A stretch of DNA of 64,000 nucleotides from NCBI RefSeq assembly GCF_021347895.1, contig NC_067122.1, positions 13,195,983 to 13,259,982 on the forward strand, in the 5' to 3' direction. The stretch's first letter is position 1; each line of letters begins with the position of its first letter. Positions 47,540 through 57,900 of the stretch are shown here, one piece after another. The notes beneath the pieces were generated by a model, which saw only the letters and a program-made list of their open reading frames with translations, did no database searches and was not told where the DNA came from. The position numbers were made by a program, and so were the translations under genes. Source of the stretch: Acanthochromis polyacanthus. Taxonomy: Eukaryota; Chordata; Actinopteri; Pomacentridae.

Positions 47540-48755
47540 GGGTCTTTGGTATAGAGTAGTACAAGCTGGCATCACTATCCTGTGTGTGTCATATGTTCTC
47601 TGATAATTCATTGGCGAAAACCCAAATTTCAAGAGTCATATCTTCATTTTGTATAGATGATTGGTCAAATTTTAAGCTACATTTTGATACCAGGCTGAAA
47701 AAAACTGAAAAAGAACAGTCGTCTCCAATGTTAGTTTGAAAGTTCGATGTTTTATTGACCCATTCGTCCATTCTGACCTCCTCCCTCCATGAACTGTAAG
47801 ACTTGAAAACATTGTAAAACCACTTCCTTCTTTGCTCCAGAAAGGATTTTGTTGCTTGAAACGCTTGAACCTAATGTCGCTTATGAGGATTTGATGACAC
47901 GACTAATGCTGCCACTTTTCTTGGGAGGCAAACATTATAGACAAGCAACACCCAGTGATGAAATCGTTTTTAGAAACAATTGCTTCCTCATATGATTGCT
48001 CCATATTCAAACTGATACCCTCCTCATGAAAAATCCAAATAAAACAAAATTGCTTATATCCTATTTCCCGTCACAATTCAATTTGATCACTGAGGGTCTG
48101 TCTTTATGTAATGTGCCGGCTTCTTGTTGATGCTTTCAGTTTCCTTCTATCAAAGTAGCTAGAATAAACATGCCGGAGTTAATAAAATGCAATTGTCTCT
48201 GACTGTTTAGAAGTGGCTGCATTAGAGATATTGCTGCCGCTGCCTCTCGAGGACTGCACGTAGTTTGCTGTATGTGTGTCGAAACAAAATGTATCTGGAG
48301 GCCATGCAGGCTGGTGAGAATTATTCTCTGAAACAGTGTTCCACATTACAGGCTGATGACTTTATTTGCACCAAATAAACTGCAATGTGGAAGGAAAATT
48401 GAACAACTTTTTACATTTTATGTCTTATTATTGGTATTTTTTAAAATGACATAAACTTCTACAAAATTCAACTCTCATTATTCAAAGACGTTTTTTAAAG
48501 CTTTAAATAAATGACTAAAAAGCTTTGCTCTGCCTTATTATCAAACACAGACTCCTTTTGTTCATCCTGGAATAAAGCTTAGATGGTGATGCATTTTTTT
48601 CTTTAGAACACCGACAAATTTAAATTTCAAGTGTAATGGAGGAGAAATTCATTGTCCATCATTCTAAAAGTAGCTTTTTTCACATCAATCCACATTTTCT
48701 TGTGATCCATCAGTTCAAAAAGCATTATATAACATAAAAACGTCACACATATTTT
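47540..48755. other. Unannotated AT-rich DNA
   Basis: No gene or repeat that I recognise. Confidence 0.4.
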
Positions 48756-48972
48756 AGGGGGCGGCATGGCTCAGTGGGTAGAGTGGCCGTCTTGCAACCG
48801 GAGGGTTACTGGTTTGATCCTCGGCCTGTCATGTCCCTGAGCAAGACCCCTAACCCCTAATTGCTCCTGATGGGTCGTGGTTAGCGCCTTGCATGGCAGC
48901 TCCTGCTGTGAATGTGATGCATCTTGTAAAGCTCTTTGGGTACCTTGCAAGTATAGTAAAGCCATTTACCAT
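48756..48972 (+). mobile_element. tRNA-derived SINE of acanthomorph fish
   Basis: The tRNA-like head GGGGGCGGCATGGCTCAGTG carries an A box (TGGCTCAGTGGG, 48767-48778) and a B box (GGTTTGATCC, 48811-48820) at Pol III spacing. The tRNA-unrelated body follows: CTGAGCAAGACCCCTAACCC, AATTGCTCCTGATGG, TTAGCGCCTTGCATGGCAGC, TTGTAAAGCTCTTTGGGTAC, and the tail AGCCATTTACCATT. All blocks occur in the order of a SINE abundant in spiny-rayed fishes. It is slightly shortened relative to the copies I recall. The minus-strand frame over it (48771-48965) is a shadow. Confidence 0.85.
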
Positions 48973-50243
48973 TTTGTTTTGCACACTATGCAGTCTGTAA
49001 TATGTAATTTTCATATCTAAATTGCATAGTCGTCACACTTTGCTAGCAAAGAAAGACTTACAGTGGATTTTTTACCAAGGTCTCAGTACAAAGAACAACT
49101 AAGTTTCACATTGAAAGTTTGCCAGTAACTTTCACTTTCAAAGCCTCCATGCACCCACATCACCTCAGGTCTCGAATTCCAATTAATGAATCCACACTTT
49201 CTGCTACGTCTCTCATGAGAGAGTGCTGAGAGAGGAGGTGTTGGTCCTGTGTAAAGAGATAGGCACTTTTGACCCCTCTGATCTATACATGTGACAGAAT
49301 AATGCTTTACCTTCAGGGATGGGCAAATGTAAATGATGGCAGTGAGCACTACGACCGTCCCCCTCTTCTTCCTCATTCTGTTTCATCCATCACCTCATCA
49401 CTGGGGTGGAGATGGAGCAGATCACCTTGTTAAACTACATCTGCAGTGTGGTCACAACACTGTTTAAAAGCTCAATTACTCAGAAAATGTTTACAAAATA
49501 CAATAATATTCTTTTGCTAACGTTACATTTCAAATGAAAATCACCAAACTATCTTTTACATTGTGTCATAAGGCTTGGTCATTGTCTGTCAGTGTCGTCT
49601 TGTGTTTGATTTGTGGGGTTTTCCATCAATCACTGATTATAAACTCAAGCATACTGAAACCAATTTACATTTAAACAAGTTTTTCTGTCCGGCTCCTCAC
49701 CAAAAATGTTTTATAGTGTGTTTTCTTGGCCAGCTCTCCCTTAAAAAAGAGATTTTGAATTCAAGGGACTTCCTGGGTAAATGAAAGTTTAAAAACATAA
49801 TGATTTAGAATCAACAATGATTGTTTAAATTTTTTAAGATGCTACAACTGCTCGTGTTTGCACTTATTAAAGTGCCTTTTAAGAATTCAGAAATAACCAT
49901 TGTTGGATTTAGAAAGTGTAAAAATACTTTATGAATGCAGTTAAAGTCCCTTTCTGATCCTTGATTAATCCCCTTAAACCTTGGCTTCATGTATTAAAAT
50001 TACATATTGTCCTTTATAATGGCTCAGATGAAACTGCACACTGTTGTTTCCTCTGTGAAGTCCCACCTCTTTCTCCACCCACCTCTCCTCTACTCGCTGG
50101 AGTTGGAGTACACCTGCTCGAACACAAACTATTCTACCCTTCTATTCTACACAGTTGCAGGCTATAATACTTCAGAAATTTAACTCTGTGTTTAGAAAAA
50201 AAAAAGATTTTAAAGAAGAATATTTATAAATTGACACATAAAC
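48973..50243. other. Unannotated intergenic DNA
   Basis: No supported gene. A 97-codon minus-strand frame (49083-49376) lacks any recognisable feature. Confidence 0.4.
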
Positions 50244-50462
50244 TGTCAGAGCTCCCTCCTCACCCTCGTCCTCCCCATCTGGCATCCCAAATACCCCTAT
50301 CCTATCTGTCTCCCCCTTGTTTCTCCCTCTGTGCTCCTCTTTCTCCTCTCTCCCTCACTCCTGCTCCTGTCTCTCTTCCTTCTCCTCTCTCTCCTTCCCT
50401 CTCTCTCTCCCCAGCGCTGCCCTGCCAACCGGACCGCGACCCACTCTGGTTCCCCGCCTCGG

Positions 50463-50835
50463 CTCCCTCCTGCTTGTGCTTCCCCTCTGGCTTCCCACCT
50501 TGGTTCCCCCCTGCACCGTGTCCCTCTCTGGTTCCCTGTCGAGGCTCCCTCCTGCTTCGTGGTTCCCCTCTGGCTTCCCCTTGGCCGGACCTCCGGACAC
50601 CCCTTGGCCGGACCTCCGGACCTCCCCGACCGGCCCTCCCTGACCGGACCTCCGGACCCCCCTTGGCTGGACCTCCAGACCTCCCTAACCGGACCTCCGG
50701 ACCTCCAAGACCGGCATTCCCTGACCGGACCTCCGGACCTCCAAGACCGGCATTCCCTGACCGGACCTCCGGATCCCCTTGGCCGGACCTCCGAATCTCC
50801 CTGGCCGGACCTCCGGACCTCCCCGACCGGACCCC
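50463..50835 (+). repeat. GC-rich minisatellite inside the candidate LTR
   Basis: Units built on CCGGACCTCCGGACCTCC. Two 36-bp units at 50691-50726 and 50727-50762 are identical; flanking units are variants (CCTTGGCCGGACCTCCGG). A second, longer period of about 76 bases relates GCTCCCTCCTGCTTGTGC (50463) and GCTCCCTCCTGCTTCGTG (about 50539). Because 36 is a multiple of three and stops are rare, several frames stay open on both strands. Confidence 0.85.
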
Positions 50836-50944
50836 TCTCTGTTCACCCATACCCAGCTCCGTCACCCCTTCCCTGATCTCCACCTCACCTCACCCTCCAA
50901 GAACCCCTCCAGACCTCCCTCGCACTCCCTCACCCCTTCCCTTA

Positions 50945-50950
50945 AATAAA
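50945..50950 (+). terminator. Polyadenylation signal in the candidate LTR
   Basis: AATAAA, 68 bases before the LTR end, where an R-region signal would be expected. It is followed by GT-rich CTGTGTGGTCTCTGTTTG. Confidence 0.45.
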
Positions 50951-51171
50951 GTCCTTCACACCGTACCTCTGCCTCTGCTGTGTGGTCTCTGTTTGGGTTT
51001 GCCACCTCATTCGTGACATAAAAACGGTTAAAAAACACAAAAAAAACCTGAGTTAAGAGAATTAAATGAGAATTAAAACCCAAACTTCTGCTGCTGTGTA
51101 TCATGTAATTATTATATTTATTTGTATTTCTCCATGTCATCCTCATTTTGTAGTAAAGTGCAGTAAGTATT

Positions 51172-51412
51172 TTGTTGCAGGAGGCATCACCTTCTTGTTT
51201 TTCTTATTTTTTTTTAATGTTTTTGTTGGTTTTTGGGGGAAATATTTTAATACTGCAACTCTGGGAGTACTTATATTGTCCAAACAAATCTGCAGAACTA
51301 AGAGTTCATTTGCAGGTTTGATTGCATTTATAGACCCATGACAGTATATGCAATTAATAATAATCACAACTCCTTTTTTTATGCGTAGAGGGGATAAAAT
51401 TCCATAATTCCA
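51172..51412 (+). repeat. Unknown repeat, first copy
   Basis: Aligned by eye with 53083-53385 in the same orientation. Shared blocks include GGAGGCATCA, the stretch around GGAAATATTTTAATACTGCA, then TCCAAACAAATCTGCAG, TTCATTTGCAGG, ACAGTATATGCAATTA and AGGGGATAAAATTCCAT. No terminal repeats, coding or tRNA-like region seen. Confidence 0.75.
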
Positions 51413-51415
51413 TGC

Positions 51416-51959
51416 ACATCTCTTGGCACATGTCTGGGTGCAGCCTAAAATAGTAATTGTCTCTGGTTTGCTGCCATGAATTTGCTCAAAATTTCATCAG
51501 TGGAATGAATAAGTCTCTTGTTACCACTAAATAATGGAATTATCTTTTTCAACAAGACAGCCGCAATGTACATCCTGACTCTTGACCATGATAACATTTA
51601 TTTATTGTCTCTACTGTAGGAATTAGATTATGAAAAGAAAACAGACTGTGGGCAAGAATACTGTTGAGAATCGCGAGTTTACAGCTTTCCAAAATCCTCA
51701 AAAATCCCAGTAGCTGTTGTAGGAAACTGCATAGAACAGAGGATCCACTGTTCTAGCTGGAGCACTTGTTTTCCACGTCTTTTAAGAGCTATGCAAATGT
51801 TCCATTCCATTCATCTCATAATTAAGTCATCACTCCCTCTTGTCATTTAACTATACAAACACAGGGCTGTGTCGGGAGCAGTTTCCTCTTTTTCACACCT
51901 TAGAGTTTCATGCTAATACAGGGGCCAGGCGTCTTGTATGATCTGAAGTGTGATCAAAC
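51416..51959. other. Unannotated DNA
   Basis: Nothing recognised. Confidence 0.4.
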
Positions 51960-52180
51960 GCAAAGTAACCCCAGTGACTATGTAAATGAGTTCATTAATT
52001 AGAGAGACTGCATTGTGCTCAGCTTCTCATGGTCATAGGGTAGGAGACGGGGAGATAGGTGTTGCGCTTAGGGAAGAGAGGAAATCAATATCTTGCCATT
52101 TCAGGTCTCTTTGGGCTTTTTTTAGTAACTCGTTGCACAGGTGTTAATCACTGAGTCAATTGTTTCATTAATCAAGTGAG
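51960..52180. promoter_or_regulatory. Candidate conserved non-coding element
   Basis: Dense motif-like sequence in a repeat-free stretch: ATGTAAATGAGTTCATTAAT with TAGAG, an AP-1 consensus TGAGTCA (52152-52158), AATTG, and CATTAATCAA. It is compatible with a homeodomain/AP-1 enhancer, inferred from sequence only. Confidence 0.25.
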
Positions 52181-53082
52181 GAGTCCCAGAACGTGAAGAC
52201 GGCCCTCACAGCTCTCTGCCTCTCTCTCTCCTACTCTTCTCCGTCTGTCCTGTCCTCCTCCTGACAAGCAGATAACTATCCCTAAAAGAGAGAGGAGATA
52301 GAGGTGACTGTGCTACAGTGGAGCCAAATCTCGCTGGGAGGCTGTCAGGCTCAGTTCCAACACCCAAACGTCGAGTGTCCTGATCGTCTTGTTTCCTCGA
52401 CTGGATGTTTGGGCCTGACAGGACCAGTTGTGTTCTGACAGTTTCTGTCACCGCCTCAGTCTGGTGAAATGTTACGTAAGAGAGCGGATGAGCAGACAAA
52501 GGTTGCGTGTGACGCCTCGTTAGATATTCTGGATTTTCATCCTGTACTGGAAACCTTAAAAAGTGTTGAAGGTGTCTCGTTTATCTGCTGTATAAATCAG
52601 TTGGGGTAGATTGCAAAGCCGGAGCACCTTCCTTAACCGTGCTCACCGAGAAACATTCAGCTGGTTCCCTAACCTGTAATTAGTTTGCTAAATTGAAGCT
52701 AGTTGTTCAATAAGTAATCCAGTTATAATCAAAAACACATCATGAATTTTTCTGTTTGTTTGAAGGTTACTGTTTAGAGCTATTTACATTTGTGTGCAGA
52801 GAGTTTTTAAGAATTCCAAAAATATTCCGCATTCTGAAAATTAACTGTGGAATATGAAATGTCCCAAAAAAAGCTTAATTACATTGCTTGACATTCCTAA
52901 AATGACGTCTACTTCTATGTCCTTATTGAAAAATACAGAATGTGTAAGTATGCAGGTCATTTTTATGTCCAAAATGGAACTAATACATATAGTTTTACTA
53001 TGATTTTCTTTAAAAATACCTTTTCATTGTATGTGGTATAAAGCTTAAATTTAACATTGCACTTAACTATGGAGAGCGCACA
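52181..53082. other. Unannotated DNA
   Basis: A 97-codon minus-strand frame (52206-52499) has no recognised domain. No repeats. Confidence 0.4.
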
Positions 53083-53385
53083 TTGTTGTTGGAGGCATCA
53101 ATTGCATAAAAAATAAATGGTTTTCTTCAATTGCTTAGTAGGTTTTTGTGGAAATATTTTGATACTGCAACGTTTGGAGCAGAATTTCTGTTTTTGTACT
53201 TATAATGTCCAAACAAATCTGCAGAGCCAATAATTCATTTGCAGGGTTTATCGTTTATGTTGGCTCTTGACGGTATATGTAATTAGTAATAATAAAGAAA
53301 CAGTTATATTTTTTATGAGTAGCCATTTAGTGATTACAAACAAGAGGGGAGGAAATTTCATTTTAAACGATATACTGAATTCCAT
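53083..53385 (+). repeat. Unknown repeat, second copy
   Basis: Diverged partner of 51172-51412 (see there), about 60 bases longer through insertions near 53185 and 53320. The 18-base block TCCAAACAAATCTGCAGA is preserved almost unchanged. Confidence 0.75.
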
Positions 53386-55544
53386 CTTAGTTGAAGTGTT
53401 AAGTCCCACCTGGGACCATAAGTCCTAAACTTAACTTTAAAGTAAGCAGAGAGCAACTTTTCCTTTTGGCAGATGGCTGTAAAAAGTCCTCCTTGTAGTG
53501 TCAAACTCCTGCACAGTGGAGGTCAAACATCACAGACAATCAACAACAAGTAACCCACATTTTTCAGTGGAACTGATTGATGTGATTGAGTGTATATTTT
53601 GCAAAGCGATAGTCACACAATGTAACCGAATCCTATGAAAGCAAGTTCATAAAATGTCTTGCGAGAAATGTGCTTTTTTGGACTCAGTTTTACCTTTTGA
53701 GTTATAATGAATGTATTTGTAAGGACACCTTGGTCATAGACCTTATGTCAGCACTTAATCATTGAACACTGACAAATGGGCTCCTTGTCACTGACCTGTG
53801 GAAGAGTAATTCCCTTTATATTAACCCAAAAGAACTGGTCAATGAACCGATTTCAGTTGAACCATACATTTACTTTGATCCACCACATTGTGTGCTGCAG
53901 CATACAGTGAGGAAAAATGGATTTCATCTCTTTAACATCTTATTTATATATGAAGTCGAGCTTCTGCAGCAGATGTGGAGGGATCATATTTTGCACTTCA
54001 AAGCTCATTGTTTTTCCTTGGGAAGAACTAATGAGAAAAAGGGTCATGCTTTCATGATAGATTCTGGCATTTATGGTGAGAATGCAGGTTGCACCTCAAA
54101 ATAGAACACACACACATATTTTTTAAAACGTGTTGGTTATAAGAAGATTATATGAATAGTGCTTCATAGGTATTTCGGTTTAGTAGCAATTTTTGTGTTC
54201 TCCTTCACCAAATATGCACTTCACTGCATTACCAGAAACTTGCAGTCTGTGAAAGGGGAATTTCAAGGAATTACAGGATCATCTCCTCTGCAGACACTCG
54301 ATGTGTCCTTGAGGTCTCCTTGAGAAAGAATGAACTCCTACCTGCTCTGAAAGAACTGAAGCTCCTCTCTGAACACCTCACGTACAATATGTGCATTCTG
54401 CATGAATGTAGAGTATAAGAGCAAAGATAAAGAACGGGCATAACAAGGTTGTAATATGATTCGGAGGAGCTGTATTCCAAAAAAAGAGGGCTATCAGTGT
54501 AAAAATAAATGAGCAGTGCGATGCTGTCTCTTAACCCTTCTGGCATGTTCTGTACTTGATGATTTTAATCAGCAATAAGGAAGGGCTCTACACAGAGTCC
54601 GAAAATCCTGAAGCGAAGGCATACAGTTATTAACATTCTCAGTGGGACCGAGATAAGAGATGGGCGAGCTAGAGTGCATGTGAGAGACAAATAAAGGTGA
54701 GATGCGAGATTTCCCCTCGCTGAGATAATCGTGTGAACAGATGAGGCCAGCTTGGACCCTTCTCTGAGGCTCACCAGCAAAACAGAGCTGACAAATACGG
54801 TGACTGGGAGATGAGGGAAGCGATTATGAGCGTGGCGGCGAGAAAAAGGCCTTGGTGTGGTGAAATCTCTTAATGTTCTTGGATGGAGACGGCGAGTCAC
54901 GCTTGGGAACTCCATGCATGCGTGTGTGCGACTAACAAGCCTAGCAGAGTGTCACCTCTGCCTTATCGGTCTGCCACTCATCTTTGGATCACGTCTTGTG
55001 TGTGCATGTATAGTATATATGCATGTAAGCGTGCATTTATGTGACTGTTTGAACTGACTCCTTTCTGAAACCCCCACATCTCTGCGTAAAAGATGCTTTA
55101 AAAAAGATGAGATGAGTGTTTGCTTTGAATTAAACCAGCAGGGATTGCTCTTGTTAGCAGTGTTGTTGTTTGCTATCCAGTTTAATTTAGGAGCAGAGAC
55201 GTTCTGCTGGTAAGTTTACGCTACTGTAGGCTTGACAGACTGAATTCCTGAGAGTCTAATGCTGGGAAGAGTAGGCTGAAACAAACAGGAAAAGATTCTG
55301 ACAGTGCTCTTTAGGTGGAAACAGAACAAATGTGGGCCTCGTTTAATTTTCATTCCCGATGACTTTGTGCTGAATACGAGTTTCGCTCTAATGACTTCTG
55401 AGCCTCAAATCCCGCCAAGATTGTCACATCGGATTTCAGTCGTCCCGGCATGGAAGTTTGTTCTGGGAAAGAAATGAAGACATGTAAAGGAGAAAGAGGA
55501 CAAATGGGAGCAGGAAGTGTTAATGCTGGAATAACACCTGACAC
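53386..55544. other. Unannotated intergenic DNA
   Basis: No gene supported; several small frames only. Confidence 0.4.
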
Positions 55545-55548
55545 GTGT

Positions 55549-55579
<31 letters not shown>

Positions 55580-55581
55580 GG
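55545..55581 (+). repeat. (GT)9 followed by G19
   Basis: Nine GT units (55545-55562) run directly into 19 consecutive G (55563-55581). The tract can form G-quadruplex or Z-DNA, and its length is probably unreliable in any assembly. The frame reading VCVCVGGGGGG across it is an artefact. Confidence 0.95.
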
Positions 55582-56009
55582 AGATTTACTGTATCAAGAT
55601 TCCCATCCTTGAAGCTGGATCAACTTTTTATTCTGCGTGCCACTGTTCATAGGTCATTTAGTAACCTGAAATTACAATACTAATTTGAATCCAAGTGACA
55701 GTGAATAGAATGTGTCGAAAAGCAGATTACCTGTGCTGCATATCAATGAGGACAGAAGGGAAGCTCCAGCAGTTTATGCCAGTGTGTGGTTACATTAACT
55801 AATTTCTCTCACTGGATTGTCCGTCTTTGTTTACTGTACGAAAACACATCTATTCACTGCATTTTACACAGCAAAGTGACAGACTTCTAGAAAGTTAATC
55901 TAGATTAAAAGGAAATGCACAAAAGAGCACCAAAATGGAGCCCGAGATGACGCAGCTGCAATAGATATGATTCACTTTTAATGGTCTTATCAGTTTGTGC
56001 ATTTCTGTG
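55582..56009. other. Unannotated DNA
   Basis: Nothing recognised. Confidence 0.4.
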
Positions 56010-56350
56010 TCTGCAGTTTTTTTGAGCCATTTCACATCTCTCTCTCTGTCCCTCTTCTCTTGTTTGAGATGGATTAATAAAATGAAATGTTGTGCTGTTC
56101 CTGTGCTCTGCCACCTTTCTGCAGAACTGGCAGAATGTAAAAGCTCCCCTTTCATTAAGAGTGCAAATGGCTTCTTTGACAGCCAGTGTCAAAAACATGC
56201 AAGAGGTCTATTAATAAGCGATTGGAGAAGCACACTGGAGGGGTAACCTCAGCAAGGATTTAACCTTAATGGTCATCTCTTTCATGAATTTTTCAATCCC
56301 TCATTAAGATTTTAGCCATTAAATGTGCGTTTGTTTCAGCTCTACGCTGT
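56010..56350. promoter_or_regulatory. Candidate conserved non-coding element
   Basis: A non-repetitive stretch with repeated homeodomain words (TTAATAAAATG, TTTCATTAAG, CTATTAATAAGC, CCTCATTAAG, GCCATTAAATG) spaced through balanced sequence. Reads like a distal enhancer; no direct evidence. Confidence 0.25.
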
Positions 56351-56689
56351 CAAACAAATGACAGATATATAGAGGTAATGAAGCTGCAGCATATCCATAG
56401 ACCACATTTGCAAAGAAAGCCACAGGCAGATGGGTAATTTGATAAACGCAGCCTCAGGCAAAACTAGGAGCCATTTGTTGTTGCCTGAAGCCATAGAACT
56501 GGATAAAAAATATATCTTTATACTGAGTGCAAATCAGTAGTGTTAGGAAACCCTTGGGGAGACTGAATGAAATCCTCTTTTTTTTACTGTGAAAAGGAGC
56601 AAAGGATTAAAGTACAAGCACAGCACAAGAAATGGTGTCAATAAGTAACGCTCGACATTGTGCTTGGCAAATTTTTGCACCATATGAGG

Positions 56690-56900
56690 AAGAAAAGTGT
56701 CTCCTGAGGGTATAAATTAAGTGACCTGATTTTCCCCCTTTGTGTCCCAGCCTAAATGTTGTCTCTCCTGTAAACTGAGCATTGTTATGTAAATGAGATG
56801 CATATTTGGCTCATCCTGCTCTGCTGAAGTGGAAAGGTAAATATTTGCATTATGCTTGCAGGCTGTAGTGCTCGCCACATCGCGTTATTCCATTAACCCA
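56690..56900. promoter_or_regulatory. Candidate element with octamer motif
   Basis: Contains a perfect POU octamer ATTTGCAT (56843-56850) and an octamer-like AATGAGATGCATAT about 50 bases earlier, in sequence that is neither simple nor repeated. Possible neural or pluripotency-type POU/SOX enhancer; inference only. Confidence 0.25.
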
Positions 56901-57459
56901 CGTCTTCATGCACAGCAACACTGTATCTGTGCTAATCAGTCGGCAGCTCGATGCATACCAAAGCTTGGACCACTTATAAGTCGTATCTGTGTGCTAGTCC
57001 AAGTACTCATGTTATTCCAAACACATTCATGAGAAGTACAGATTACTCTTGTCTTGTTGTTTATTCACTGTTATTTTCCTCCGTGTTTTTCTGTTCCAAT
57101 AGCTTAATTATCCACAGATGTATTGTTCCATGGAAAATGCTTGAGGTCAATCAGACGTAATGAATGAGCTCAATATTCTGGCATTGTCTCTTATTGATTT
57201 GATTTCATTGAACAGCGAGGTGTAATTTCACTCTTCTCTGTCTTCCGCACCATTGTATCATTGACATTGCGCTGTTTTGTTTGCTGGGTGGACAATCAAC
57301 CCCTTCCTCGATCTATGTTTCAGTAAAATGTTCACATGCTCACGTCACAAACACTTTGCTTATTGATGTCCTGTAATAGCAGGTGTGTGTATCTCAAATA
57401 AGAACAAGCAATGCTTGGACAAGCACATCAGCATATAGACTGATATCTATAGGCGCTAC

Positions 57460-57690
57460 TGGATTGAGAGCCCGGTCTGGAATAATTGACAGGTCCTATG
57501 GAGGAGACAACCCAGACTCTGCTCTCCTCGTTTGGATTAATTTTGATATAATAACTGTTGGTTTATTTATCGGTGGAGCAGCAGAACCTCTTCTACACAC
57601 AGTTTTTCTGCCCGTTGGCTTGTTTTAACCAATTTTCTACCTTCGGCTGATTCTACCAGCAGACGCTGAAAGGACTCTGATTGGTCGGTA
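57460..57690 (+). promoter_or_regulatory. Possible non-coding first exon or promoter
   Basis: Ends in a strong splice donor (GGTCG/GTAAGTG, donor at about 57690) just after an inverted CCAAT box (GATTGGTC). The following 200 bases are rich in GCTAAC/GTTAGC words of the sort often seen in first introns of fish genes. No coding start with a convincing peptide was found, so at best this is a 5' UTR exon or a non-coding RNA start on the plus strand. Confidence 0.25.
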
Positions 57691-57900
57691 AGTGTTTATT
57701 TGCACTCCAGATATTGGTGGAGTTTATTTCAGTGTGTGTTGACCAGAAAAGAAAGTTAACATCCAGTAAATATTAGCTTTAATGTTAGCGATGCTAACCG
57801 AGCTAGCTGCTCAGTGGTAGCCTGATTAAAGCTAAAGTAGCATTAAGCTAACGATGTTTGTGTAGTGTTTTCATGTAAACAGCTGAAGTGTGTTGTGTTT

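Larger units (their letters stand above)
50244..51018 (+). mobile_element. Candidate solo LTR, GC-rich, with internal minisatellite
   Basis: The 775-bp segment starts TGTCAGAG and ends CGTGACA, giving TG...CA termini within a perfect 5-bp inverted repeat (TGTCA/TGACA). The 5-mers on each side are TAAAC and TAAAA (4 of 5 match), compatible with an aged LTR target duplication. An AATAAA at 50945-50950 is followed by CTGTGTGGTCTCTGTTTGGG, a pattern I associate with fish Ty3/Gypsy LTR ends. No gag, pol, primer-binding site or partner LTR is adjacent, so this would be a recombined solo LTR. The plus strand is C/T-rich and poor in stop codons. Confidence 0.6.

Noticed and set aside
50302..50883. 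193-codon minus-strand frame rich in Gly, Arg and Glu
   Set aside because: Antisense reading of the same minisatellite.
50231..51016. 261-codon proline/serine-rich open frame
   Set aside because: Lies almost exactly within the candidate solo LTR. Several frames on both strands are open because of GC-rich minisatellite units of 36 bp and few stop codons. No domain, and the start region is low-complexity.
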